64,000 nt of DNA, taken from contig CAVTOZ010000001.1 in NCBI GenBank assembly GCA_963736505.1, positions 744,001-808,000 on the forward strand, given 5' to 3'. Shown here piece after piece: positions 54,863 to 62,740 of this stretch. The translations under genes were made by a program, and so were the position numbers. The stretch comes from Solirubrobacter sp963736505 (GTDB lineage Bacteria > Actinomycetota > Thermoleophilia > Solirubrobacterales > Solirubrobacteraceae). The notes beneath the pieces are model-generated. The model ran no database searches. It worked only from the letters and a program-made list of their open reading frames with translations, and was not told the DNA's origin. Within the stretch, counting starts at the first letter, position 1. Every line of letters begins with the position of its first letter.

Positions 54863-55834
54863 CTAGCTCCCCTTCTTCGCCTTCACGGCCTCCGTCAGCT
54901 TCGGCACGATCTTGTGCAGGTCGCCCACGATGCCGAGGTCGGAGAACTCGAAGATCGGGGCGTTGGAGTCCTTGTTGATCGCGACGATGTTCTCGGACCC
55001 CTGCATGCCGACCTTGTGCTGGATCGCGCCGGAGATGCCGGCCGCCAGATACAGCTTCGGCGCGACGGTCTTGCCCGTCTGGCCGATCTGGGCGGAGTAC
55101 GAGTACCAGCCGGCGTCGACCACCGCGCGGGTGGCCGCGACGGCGCCGCCGAGCGCGCCCGCGAGCGCCTCCAGCTGCTCGAAGCCCTCGGCCTTGCCGA
55201 GGCCGCGACCGCCGGCGACGAGCACCTTGGCGTCCTCGATGTTGACCTGGGCGCCGCGCTGCTCGCCGCGCTGGACCATCTTGGCCTTCAGCGAGTGCGG
55301 CTTGAACTCGACGCTGAGGTCCTCCACGGTGGCCGTGCCGCCGGTCTCGGACGCCTCGAACGCGTTCAGGCGGCCGATGATCACGCCCAGCTTGGAGCGG
55401 TAGTGGACCGAGGAGATCTGCGAGTCCTGCAGGATCGGCCGCTCGGCGACGAGCTTGCCGTCCTCGACGCGGACGTTGGTGACCTCCATGCAGACGCCGC
55501 CGTCGAGCCGCGCGGCGAGGCCGGCGCCGATCTCGAAGCCGAGCAGGCCGCCGCCGAACAGCGCGTACTCGTGGCCGCCGGCCTCGATCGCCGCGGCCAT
55601 CGCGTCGACCACCGGCTGCGCCAGGCCTTCAGGGCCCTCGACGCGGTAGACCTTCGACGCGCCCCAGTTGCCGAGCTGCGAGGCCAGCTCGTCGGAGACG
55701 CCTTCGCCGACGACGATCGCGTGGCACTCGGTGCCGAGCTGGGAGGCGAGCCGGCCGCCCTCGGAGACGGCGCCGAGCGAGTTCTTGTTGAACGCGCCCT
55801 CGTAGTGGAGCGCGTAGACGAGGATCGGGCTCAT
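54863..55834 (-). CDS. etfA: Electron transfer flavoprotein alpha subunit
   Basis: This 323-residue protein has an N-terminal nucleotide-type domain and the C-terminal FAD-binding half. The FAD half shows KVLVAGGRGLGKAEGFEQLE, AATRAVVDAGWYSYSAQIGQ, GKTVAPKLYLAAGISGAIQH and SENIVAINKDSNAPIFEFSD. With EtfB it carries electrons from acyl-CoA and other flavin dehydrogenases. ATG overlaps the etfB stop (ATGA). Confidence 0.97.
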   Translation of the reverse strand: MSPILVYALHYEGAFNKNSLGAVSEGGRLASQLGTECHAIVVGEGVSDELASQLGNWGASKVYRVEGPEGLAQPVVDAMAAAIEAGGHEYALFGGGLLGFEIGAGLAARLDGGVCMEVTNVRVEDGKLVAERPILQDSQISSVHYRSKLGVIIGRLNAFEASETGGTATVEDLSVEFKPHSLKAKMVQRGEQRGAQVNIEDAKVLVAGGRGLGKAEGFEQLEALAGALGGAVAATRAVVDAGWYSYSAQIGQTGKTVAPKLYLAAGISGAIQHKVGMQGSENIVAINKDSNAPIFEFSDLGIVGDLHKIVPKLTEAVKAKKGS

Positions 55835-56625
55835 GCCAGAAGCTTCCTTTCATCCAGCCAGGCCACGATCTTCTCGACCGTGTCGTTGGTGTCCTCGTCC
55901 TCGATGATCTGGCCGGCGGACTTGGCCGGCGGCGCGGCGAAGTCCGTGCAGTGCGCGCGGGCGTTGTCGTAGCCGACGCGATCGGCCTCGATGCCGACGT
56001 CGGCGGCCGCCTTGGCGTCCAGCGGCTTCTTCTTGGCGCCCATGATCGCCTTCAGCGACGGGTAGCGCGGCTCGTTGATCGCGTCGCCGACGGAGATCAC
56101 GGCGGGGAACTCGACCAGGACGGTGTCGTAGCCGTACTCGGCCTGGCGCTCGCAGCGCAGTGCACCGCCCTCGACGTCGATCTTGATCACCTGCGTGAGC
56201 GACGGCATGCCGAGGTGGTCGGCCACGACGGCGCCGATCGTGTAGCACTCGCCGTCGTCGGACTGCTGGCCCAGCAGGACCAGGTCCGGCGCCTCGGACT
56301 CGAGCACCTTGGCGAGCGCGTAGCCCGTGCCGTTGACGTCGGAGCCGGCCAGCGCCTCGTCGGTCAGGTGCACGGAGCGGTCGGCGCCGAGCGAGACGGC
56401 CTTGGTGAGCGCGCGGACGGCGCTCTCAGGGCCCATCGTCACGGCCACGACCTCTTCGACCTCGATCGCCCCGCCCTCCTTGAGCTGCATCGCCGCCTCG
56501 ATGGCGTGCGTGTCGAACGGGTTCAGGTTCTTCTCCCCGCCGCGGTCCAGCCGCCCCGTCGACGCGTTGATGCGCTTCTCGACGGCGGCGTCCGGAACCT
56601 CTTTGACCAGGACGCAGATCTTCAC
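55831..56625 (-). CDS. etfB: Electron transfer flavoprotein beta subunit
   Basis: This 264-residue protein starts at GTG 56625 (AGAGG seven bases upstream) as KICVLVKEVPDAAVEKRIN. It contains NPFDTHAIEAAMQLKEGG, VTMGPESAVRALTKAVSLG, LVLLGQQSDDGECYTIGAVV and the conserved end with the recognition-loop region near FPAVISVGDAINEPRYPSLK. First gene of the etfB-etfA-quinone oxidoreductase operon. A promoter-like and operator-like stretch lies just upstream. Confidence 0.97.
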   Translation of the reverse strand: MKICVLVKEVPDAAVEKRINASTGRLDRGGEKNLNPFDTHAIEAAMQLKEGGAIEVEEVVAVTMGPESAVRALTKAVSLGADRSVHLTDEALAGSDVNGTGYALAKVLESEAPDLVLLGQQSDDGECYTIGAVVADHLGMPSLTQVIKIDVEGGALRCERQAEYGYDTVLVEFPAVISVGDAINEPRYPSLKAIMGAKKKPLDAKAAADVGIEADRVGYDNARAHCTDFAAPPAKSAGQIIEDEDTNDTVEKIVAWLDERKLLA

Positions 56626-56658
56626 TGAGTCACCTCTTCGCAAGAACGGACGTTCGAG

Positions 56659-56685
56659 ATCGTAGCGTGTTGACTGACGAGTCAA
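56659..56685 (-). promoter_or_regulatory. Operator-like palindrome upstream of etfB
   Basis: TTGACT-GACG-AGTCAA (56670-56685) is a perfect 6-bp-arm inverted repeat. On the minus strand its TTGACT can serve as -35 for TACGAT (56664-56659), with a short 15-bp spacer. It overlaps the stop of the tetR gene. ETF genes are often under TetR-type fatty-acid regulators, which fits a palindrome of this shape. Confidence 0.45.
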
Positions 56686-57197
56686 TCGCCTGGACCGGCC
56701 AACTCGAGCAGCCGGGCCAGCACACGCTTCCGCAGGTTGCCCCGCGGAGGCGCCATACCCAACAACTCGGCGAGCCAGAGCCCATCCGCGGCCAGCCGGG
56801 CCACGGTCGCGTCGACGGGATCGCTCCCCTCGCGCTCCACGCGATCCTGCCAGATCGCGTACTTCTCACGCGCCTTGACGAGCACGGAAGGGTCCGAGGC
56901 GAACGCGGCCAGCAGGCCGAGCTCGTCCGCGACGGCGCCGCCGGGGTCGGACGCGAGCACGTAGCCGCGCACGAAGCCCGGGCCGGCGGCGTCGATGTCG
57001 CGCTGGAACTCGGTCAGCCAGCGATCCACGAGCGCCTCGACCAGCTCGCGCTTGGTGCCGTAGTGGTACAGCAGCCCGCCCTTGGAGACGCCGGCCTCGG
57101 CGGCGACGGCGTCCAGCGTCAGCGCCTGCGGGCCGTCGCGGCGCACGACGGCGCCGGCGGCGTCGAGCAGCTTGTGCTTAGTGAGTTCCCGCGGCAT
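56682..57197 (-). CDS. TetR family regulator
   Basis: This 171-residue protein has the N-terminal HTH domain LTKHKLLDAAGAVVRRDG and ALTLDAVAAEAGVSKGGLLYHYGTKRELV. The shorter helical C-terminal domain is of the TetR_C type found with SMR genes (VLASDPGGAVADELGLLAAF). It overlaps the upstream SMR transporter gene by 20 bp, and the probable operator is at 57509-57524. Likely a local repressor of the efflux pump. Confidence 0.93.
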   Translation of the reverse strand: MPRELTKHKLLDAAGAVVRRDGPQALTLDAVAAEAGVSKGGLLYHYGTKRELVEALVDRWLTEFQRDIDAAGPGFVRGYVLASDPGGAVADELGLLAAFASDPSVLVKAREKYAIWQDRVEREGSDPVDATVARLAADGLWLAELLGMAPPRGNLRKRVLARLLELAGPGD

Positions 57198-57498
57198 TCA
57201 GCCCGATCACGCCGAGCACGATAAGGCCCAGCGAGGCGAGCTTGAGCCCGTTGGCCGCTTCGCCGTAGGCGATGATGCCGATGACGGCGATCGCGGCGGT
57301 GCCGACGGCGGACCAGACGGCGTAGGTCGTGCCCACCGAGAGGTGCTTGAGCACGAGCGCGAGCATCCAGAACGAGAGTCCGTAGCCCACGACGACGATC
57401 GCCGCGGGCACGGGTCTGGACAACCCGTCGGACGCCTTGAGAGCAAGAGTGGCGGTGATCTCGGACGCGATCGCGAACGAGAGAAGGAAGACGGTCAT
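57178..57498 (-). CDS. Small multidrug resistance (SMR) transporter
   Basis: This 106-residue protein has four membrane helices with the essential glutamate in helix 1 (AIASEITATLALKAS, Glu13), TTYAVWSAVGTAAIAVIGII and a C-terminal GLIVLGVIGLNAAG. EmrE/SugE-type proton antiporters act as dual-topology dimers exporting cationic drugs or guanidinium. Substrate not fixed. Co-transcribed with the TetR gene; start ATG 57498 close to the predicted transcription start. Confidence 0.95.
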   Translation of the reverse strand: MTVFLLSFAIASEITATLALKASDGLSRPVPAAIVVVGYGLSFWMLALVLKHLSVGTTYAVWSAVGTAAIAVIGIIAYGEAANGLKLASLGLIVLGVIGLNAAGTH

Positions 57499-57508
57499 CG
57501 CTTAACTG

Positions 57509-57524
57509 TACCGTCCAGACGGTA
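57509..57524. promoter_or_regulatory. TetR operator of the SMR-tetR operon
   Basis: TACCGTC-CA-GACGGTA is a perfect 7-bp-arm palindrome 11 bp upstream of the SMR ATG. It overlaps the likely -10 region (TACAGT on the minus strand). The placement is typical for autorepression by the adjacent TetR protein. Confidence 0.65.
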
Positions 57525-57566
57525 TAGAATGCCAGGGCCTTCATCCGGCCGGCCCCTTGACACCAA

Positions 57567-57588
57567 CGGACGCCATCCATGGCGTCCG
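57567..57588 (-). terminator. Hairpin after the B12-binding gene
   Basis: CGGACGCCAT (57567-57576)-CC-ATGGCGTCCG (57579-57588) is a perfect 10-bp inverted repeat starting two bases beyond the stop codon of the minus-strand gene. No T-run follows, as is usual in very GC-rich genomes. Confidence 0.6.
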
Positions 57589-57589
57589 A

Positions 57590-57994
57590 TTACGGGGTTA
57601 CCGCTCCACGAATAAAGTCGATGATGTCCTGCGTCGGGGCGCCGGGCGTGAACACCGCGGCGACGCCGAGCTCCTTCAGCTGCGGGATGTCCTGGTTCGG
57701 GATCGTGCCGCCGACGGTGACGAGCACGTCGCCCGCGTCCTGCTCGCGCAGCAGCTCGACGACGCGCGGGACGAGCGTCATGTGGGCGCCGGAGAGGATC
57801 GAGAGGCCGACCGCGTCGGCATCCTCCTGGATCACCGTCTCGACGATCTGCTCGGGCGTCTGGTGCAGGCCCGTGTAGATCACCTCCATGCCGGCGTCGC
57901 GCAGCGCGCGGGCGATGATCTTGGCGCCGCGGTCATGCCCGTCGAGGCCTGGCTTGGCCACGACGACGCGGATCTTGCGGTTCGAAGTGGCCAT
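57590..57994 (-). CDS. Cobalamin-binding subunit of a methylmalonyl-CoA mutase-type enzyme
   Basis: This 134-residue protein is a stand-alone B12-binding domain: VVVAKPGLDGHDRGAKIIAR with the cobalt-ligating His20, LSILSGAHMTLVPRV, and VTVGGTIPNQDIP. Such small subunits pair with a separate catalytic chain of methylmalonyl-CoA, ethylmalonyl-CoA or isobutyryl-CoA mutases. No large subunit is in this window, so the partner and exact reaction are open. Confidence 0.94.
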   Translation of the reverse strand: MATSNRKIRVVVAKPGLDGHDRGAKIIARALRDAGMEVIYTGLHQTPEQIVETVIQEDADAVGLSILSGAHMTLVPRVVELLREQDAGDVLVTVGGTIPNQDIPQLKELGVAAVFTPGAPTQDIIDFIRGAVTP

Positions 57995-58037
57995 GGCGCC
58001 CGATCATAGTTGGACATCCGACTAAGTTCTCTCGTCC

Positions 58038-59822
58038 ATGGCCGACGCCGCCGTTCTCCTGCGCACGCTTGAGGCCGCCGAGCGCGTGTTGTCCGTGGCC
58101 GAGGACGAGGCCGACGCCTACCCCGCGCTGCTCGCCGCGGTCGGCGCGGAGCTGGGCTGGTCCGGCGGCGTGTGGTGGACGCCGGAGGGCGACGGGCCGG
58201 AGGTGGCGGCCGGCGACGGCGTGACCGTCGTCGTGCCGGCGCGCGCGCACGGGCGCACGCTCGCGGTGCTCGAGTTCGCCGCGCCCGAGCCCGACGAGGC
58301 CACCTACGCGGTGCTCGAGACGCTCGGGTCGCAGATCGGCCGCTTCGCCGCGCACTGCGTCGCCCGGCGTGCGCTGCGCGACTCCGCGGCCCGGCGCGCC
58401 GCGATGCTCGACGTCGCCTTCGACTGCGTCTTCACGATGGACTCGAGCCGCCGCATCCTCGAGGTCAACCGCGCCGCCGAGCGCACGTTCGGGCGCCCCG
58501 CGGCCGATCTGATCGGGCGCGAGATCGCCGACCTCGTCGAGCCGCCGCGCGGCGGCCTGGTCGTCGGCGGGCAGGCCGAGCTGACGGCCAAGCGCGCAGA
58601 CGGCAGCGTCTTCCCCGTCGAGCTCGTCGTGACGCGCCCGGAGCTGCCAGGCGCCCCCGTGTTCTACGGCTACCTGCGCGACGTCAGCGAGCGCCACGCG
58701 GCGGCCGCGGAGCTGCGCCGGCTCGCCGAGGAGCAGGCGGCGCTGCGGCGGGTCGCGACGGCCGTCGCGAGCGAGGCCGACCCGGACGCGCTGTTCACGC
58801 TCGTCGTCGAGGAGGTCGCGCGCCTGCTGGACGCGCGCACGGCGCATCTCGTGCGCTACGCCGACGACGGCGCCGAGGTGGTGATGCTCGCCGGGTCGGC
58901 GCGCAACCCGGAGCACCTGCTGCCGCTGGGCGAGCCGATGGCGCTCGACAGCGACAGCGTGATGCTGCGGATCTGGCGCACGAGCCGCCCGGCGCGGATC
59001 GAGACGTACGCCGGCAAGCAGGGCGAGCTCGCCGAGACGCTGCGCTCGCGCGGGTACCGCTCCGCGGTCGGCGCGCCGATCGTGCTCGGCGGGCGGCTGT
59101 GGGGCGCCCTCGTGGTGTCCAACCAGACGCCGGACCCGTTCCCGGCCGACGCCGAGAAGCGCGTCGGCGACTTCGCGGAGCTGGCGGCGCAGGCGCTCGC
59201 CAACGCCGACGCGCGGGCGCAGCTGGCCGCCTCGCGCGCCCGCATCGTGCAGGCGGGCGACGCCGAGCGGCGGCGGCTGGAGCGCAACCTGCACGACGGC
59301 GCGCAGCAGCGGCTCGTCTCGCTCTCGCTCACGCTGCGGATGGCCGCGCGCCGGCATCCCGGCGACGCCGAGCTGCTCGCCGCCGGGGACGAGCTCAAGC
59401 ACGCGCTCGAGGAGCTGCGCGAGCTCGCCCGCGGCATCCACCCCGCCGTGCTGACCGAATACGGGCTCGAGCCGGGCCTGCGCGTGCTGGCCGGCCGCGC
59501 CCCGCTGCCGGTCGAGCTTGACGTCGAGCTCGACGAGCGGCTGCCGGCACCGGTCGAGGCCGCCGCCTACTACGTGGCGGCCGAGGCGCTGACGAACGTC
59601 GCCAAGCACGCGCACGCGAGCGCGGTGACCGTCCGCGTCCGCCGCGAGGACGGCCTCGCCGTGATCGAGGTCGCCGATGACGGCCGCGGCGGCGCCGACC
59701 TCGGCGGCTCCGGGCTGCGCGGGCTGGGCGATCGCGTCGAGGCGCTCGCCGGCCGGCTGGCGATCCACAGCCCGCCGGGCGCGGGTACCGTTCTGCGCGC
59801 GGAGATGCCATGCACGCCGTGA
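58038..59822 (+). CDS. GAF/PAS sensor histidine kinase (NarL/DesK-type), kinase A
   Basis: This 594-residue cytoplasmic protein has a short N-terminal sensor module, PAS (about 120-225, FDCVFTMDSSRRILEVNRAA) and GAF (about 240-385, ending LGGRLWGALVVSNQ). It then has HisKA_3 (ERRRLERNLHDGAQQRLVSL, His419) and HATPase (AEALTNVAKHAHAS, VADDGRGGADLGGSGLRGLG). Its ATPase domain reads VRVRREDGLAVIEVADDG with no insertion, making it the reference for the in-frame repeat in kinases B and C. No response regulator directly follows. Confidence 0.94.
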   Translation: MADAAVLLRTLEAAERVLSVAEDEADAYPALLAAVGAELGWSGGVWWTPEGDGPEVAAGDGVTVVVPARAHGRTLAVLEFAAPEPDEATYAVLETLGSQIGRFAAHCVARRALRDSAARRAAMLDVAFDCVFTMDSSRRILEVNRAAERTFGRPAADLIGREIADLVEPPRGGLVVGGQAELTAKRADGSVFPVELVVTRPELPGAPVFYGYLRDVSERHAAAAELRRLAEEQAALRRVATAVASEADPDALFTLVVEEVARLLDARTAHLVRYADDGAEVVMLAGSARNPEHLLPLGEPMALDSDSVMLRIWRTSRPARIETYAGKQGELAETLRSRGYRSAVGAPIVLGGRLWGALVVSNQTPDPFPADAEKRVGDFAELAAQALANADARAQLAASRARIVQAGDAERRRLERNLHDGAQQRLVSLSLTLRMAARRHPGDAELLAAGDELKHALEELRELARGIHPAVLTEYGLEPGLRVLAGRAPLPVELDVELDERLPAPVEAAAYYVAAEALTNVAKHAHASAVTVRVRREDGLAVIEVADDGRGGADLGGSGLRGLGDRVEALAGRLAIHSPPGAGTVLRAEMPCTP

Positions 59823-60229
59823 TCGCAGCCGCCGCCGTCCTCGCGCTCGCCCCCGCGACGGCGTACCGCGGCGAGACGTCGCAGAAGAAGCCCGCGTCGG
59901 TCGTGGTCGGCGCGGACGGGCAGGTTGAGCGGATCCGGATCGCCTACAGCGCGCCGTGCAGCGACCCGCGCTACCGCTTCCCGAACACGATGCGCTTCGA
60001 GCCGCCGTTCGACAGCGCCACGCCGGACGCGGTCACCGAGACGCTGACGCTGCGCGAGCACCTCAAGGGCGGCGGCCGCACGAAGCAGACCGTCACGCTC
60101 ACGGCCGCGCGCGCCGGCGGCGCCTGGAGCGGCACGTTCGCGACCAAGGTCGTCCTCACGCGGGCCGGCAAGCGGCTCGACACGTGCGTGCTCAAGCGCG
60201 TCCGCTGGACCGCGACGCTCGTTCAATGA
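59810..60229 (+). CDS. Small secreted protein
   Basis: This 139-residue protein overlaps the end of kinase A by 13 bp. It has a signal peptide (MHAVIAAAAVLALAPATAY) and a mature beta-rich domain with two cysteines (YSAPCSDPRYRFPN; RLDTCVLKRVRWTATL). The location between two sensor kinase genes suggests a related envelope function, but nothing further can be said. Confidence 0.7.
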   Translation: MHAVIAAAAVLALAPATAYRGETSQKKPASVVVGADGQVERIRIAYSAPCSDPRYRFPNTMRFEPPFDSATPDAVTETLTLREHLKGGGRTKQTVTLTAARAGGAWSGTFATKVVLTRAGKRLDTCVLKRVRWTATLVQ

Positions 60230-60242
60230 CAAGCTCTCCGGT

Positions 60243-62093
60243 GTGCGAACGCACACGGTCCCCGATGCCGCCGTCCTGCTGCAGACCGAGCACGCGGTCG
60301 TACGGGTGCTCGCGTGCACCGACTCCGAGGACGACGCCTACCCCGCGCTGCTGGAGGCGATCGGCGACTCGCTAGGCTGGAGCGGCGGCGAGATTCGCGA
60401 CGGCGCGATCGAGCACGCCGTCGCCGAGGACGGCATCGTCGCCTTCCCGGCCGGCGGCCGCACGCTCGCGTTCAGCGCGCCGGACCCCGGTCCCGCCACG
60501 CTCGCGACGCTCGACAGCCTGGGCTCGCAGATCGCCGTCTTCGTCGAGCGCTGCCGCGCGCAGTCGGCCGTGCGCGACAGCGACGCGCGCAAGGGCGCCA
60601 TCCTCGAGGCCGCGTTCGACGCCGTGGTGACGATGGACCACCACGGCAACCTGGTCGAGGCCAACCGCGCCGCGGAGCGGATGTTCGGCTACACGTTCGC
60701 CGAGATGGCCGGCCGCGAGCTGGCCGAGCTGATCGTCCCGCCCAGCCTGCGCGAGGCGCACCGGCGCGGCGTGCAGCGGTTCGTGGAGACCGGCGAGCAG
60801 AGCGTGTTCGGCCACCCGGCCGAGCTGGTCGGGATGCGCTCGGACGGCACCGAGTTCCCCGTCGAGGTGATCATCAACCAGACCGACATGCCCGGCCCGC
60901 CGCTGATCGTCGGCCACCTGCGCGACATCACCGACCGCCGCGCCGCCGAGGAGGCGCTGCGCCGGCTCGCCGCCGAGCAGGCCGCGCTGCGCCGCGTCGC
61001 GACCGCGGTCGCCGCGGAGACCGAGCCGAGCCGGCTGTTCGGCCTCGTGATCGAGGAGGTCGGGCGCCTGCTGGAGGCGCAGAGCGCGAACATCATCCGC
61101 TACGACGGGTCCGGGCTCGCGACGGTCGTCGGCGGCTGGAACGCCGAGGGCGTGCGCAGCGTGCCGGTCGGCGAGAGCGTCCGCGTCGACGGCGACACGG
61201 CCGCCGGCCGCGTGCGGCGGACGGGCCGGCCGGCGCGCGTGGACACCTACGAGGGGCAGGAGGGCGAGCTGGCCGAGACGCTGCGCTCGCTCGGCTTCCG
61301 CAGCGCCGTCGCCGCGCCGGTCGTGCTCGGCGGGCGGCTGTGGGGGGCCGTGATCGTCTCCAGCGTCGATCCGGAGCCGTTCCCGGAGGGCGCCGAGCAG
61401 CGGATCGCCGACTTCGCCGAGCTCGCCTCGCAGGCGCTCGCGAACGCCGAGGCGCGCGAGCAGCTGGCCGCCTCGCGCGCCCGCATCGTGCAGGCGGGCG
61501 ACGCCGAGCGCCGCCGGCTGGAGCGCAACCTGCACGACGGCGCGCAACAGCGGCTCGTCTCGCTCTCGCTCACCCTGCGGCTCGCCGCGCGCCGCCTCGG
61601 CGACGACCCGGAGCTGCTGGCCGCCGGCGAGGAGCTGGCGCAGGCATTGGAGGAGCTGCGCGAGCTCGCCCGCGGCATCCACCCCGCCGTGCTGACCGAG
61701 TACGGCCTGGTGCCGGCGATCCAGGCGCTCGCGACGCGGACGCCGATCCCCGTCGACCTCGAGCTCGACCTCGACGAGCGCCTGCCCGCGCCGGTCGAGG
61801 CGGCCGCCTACTACGTCGTCGCCGAGGCGCTGACGAACGTGGCCAAGTACGCGGAGGCGTCCGGCGCCCTCGTGCACGTGTTCCGCTCCGAGCGAAGCGG
61901 TGACGAGGCCTCCGGCCGAGGCAGGAGACGCGCGTGCGTCGAGGTCCGCGACGACGGGATCGGCGGCGCGCTCCAGGACGGCTCGGGCCTGCGCGGGCTG
62001 GCGGACCGCGTCGAGGCGCTCGGCGGCGCGCTGTACCTGCGCAGCCCCGAGGGCGAGGGCACGACCCTGCTGGCGGAGATCCCGTGCCCATGA
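60243..62093 (+). CDS. GAF/PAS sensor histidine kinase, kinase B (paralogue of A, with repeat insertion)
   Basis: This 616-residue protein (GTG start) is a close paralogue of kinase A along its length. It has PAS (FDAVVTMDHHGNLVEANRAA), GAF (FRSAVAAPVVLGGRLWGAVI), His431 in ERRRLERNLHDGAQQ and a HATPase end GSGLRGLADRVEALGG. Before the ATP-binding motif VEVRDDGIGG it carries ERSGDEASGRGR, encoded by the 36-bp palindromic block at 61890-61925; kinase A lacks it. The stop overlaps the start of the NarL-type regulator (ATGA), its obvious partner. Confidence 0.94.
   Translation: MRTHTVPDAAVLLQTEHAVVRVLACTDSEDDAYPALLEAIGDSLGWSGGEIRDGAIEHAVAEDGIVAFPAGGRTLAFSAPDPGPATLATLDSLGSQIAVFVERCRAQSAVRDSDARKGAILEAAFDAVVTMDHHGNLVEANRAAERMFGYTFAEMAGRELAELIVPPSLREAHRRGVQRFVETGEQSVFGHPAELVGMRSDGTEFPVEVIINQTDMPGPPLIVGHLRDITDRRAAEEALRRLAAEQAALRRVATAVAAETEPSRLFGLVIEEVGRLLEAQSANIIRYDGSGLATVVGGWNAEGVRSVPVGESVRVDGDTAAGRVRRTGRPARVDTYEGQEGELAETLRSLGFRSAVAAPVVLGGRLWGAVIVSSVDPEPFPEGAEQRIADFAELASQALANAEAREQLAASRARIVQAGDAERRRLERNLHDGAQQRLVSLSLTLRLAARRLGDDPELLAAGEELAQALEELRELARGIHPAVLTEYGLVPAIQALATRTPIPVDLELDLDERLPAPVEAAAYYVVAEALTNVAKYAEASGALVHVFRSERSGDEASGRGRRRACVEVRDDGIGGALQDGSGLRGLADRVEALGGALYLRSPEGEGTTLLAEIPCP
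61890..61925 (+). repeat. Intragenic palindromic repeat in kinase B (36 bp, in frame)
   Basis: Twelve codons (ERSGDEASGRGR) with the core CGAGGCC-TCC-GGCCGAG at 61904-61920. Identical, base for base, to the inverted copy at 62903-62938 in kinase C, while flanking sequence differs. Absent from the corresponding place in kinase A. Confidence 0.85.
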
Positions 62094-62740
62094 GCCTGCG
62101 GATCGTCATCGGCGAGGACCAGGCGCTGCTGCGCGAGGGCATCGTGCGGCTGCTCGAGGACGCCGGCTTCGAGGTCGTGGCCGAGGCCAGCGACGCGCCC
62201 GACCTGCTGCGCAAGGTCGCCGCCCACAAGCCCGACGTCGCGATCGTCGACGTGCAGATGCCGCCCGACCACACCGACGACGGGCTGCGCGCGGCGCTCG
62301 AGATCCGCGGCTCGCAGCCGGACGTCGGCGTGCTGGTGCTGTCGCAGTTCGCCGAGGAGCGCTACGCCGTCGACCTGATCGGCGACAGCGCCGAGGGCGT
62401 CGGCTACCTGCTCAAGGACCGTGTGACCGACTTCACGGGCTTCGCCGACGCGGTCCGCCGCGTCGCCGCCGGCGGCACCGTGCTCGACCCGACGGTCGTC
62501 TCGCACATGCTCGGGCGCAAGCGCCGCGACGACCCGCTCGACGAGCTCACGCCACGCGAGCGCGAGGTGCTCGAGCTGATGGCCGAGGGGCGCTCGAACA
62601 AGGGCATCGCCGAGGTGATGGTCGTCACGCCGGCCGCCGTCGAGAAGCACATCACGGCGATCTTCTCCAAGCTCGGCGTGAGCGCCGAGCCGCTCGACCA
62701 CCGGCGCGTACTAGCCGTGCTCGCGTTCCTCCGCCGCTAG
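62090..62740 (+). CDS. NarL/LuxR family response regulator
   Basis: This 216-residue protein has a receiver domain (VIGEDQALLREGIVRLLEDA, phospho-acceptor Asp54 in AIVDVQMPP, VLSQFAEERYA, LLKDRV) and a LuxR-type HTH (ELTPREREVLELMAEGRSNK, VVTPAAVEKHITAIFSKLGV). ATG 62090 overlaps the kinase B stop, so the two form a two-component system. The last 30 bp overlap the convergent kinase C gene. Target genes unknown. Confidence 0.95.
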   Translation: MSLRIVIGEDQALLREGIVRLLEDAGFEVVAEASDAPDLLRKVAAHKPDVAIVDVQMPPDHTDDGLRAALEIRGSQPDVGVLVLSQFAEERYAVDLIGDSAEGVGYLLKDRVTDFTGFADAVRRVAAGGTVLDPTVVSHMLGRKRRDDPLDELTPREREVLELMAEGRSNKGIAEVMVVTPAAVEKHITAIFSKLGVSAEPLDHRRVLAVLAFLRR

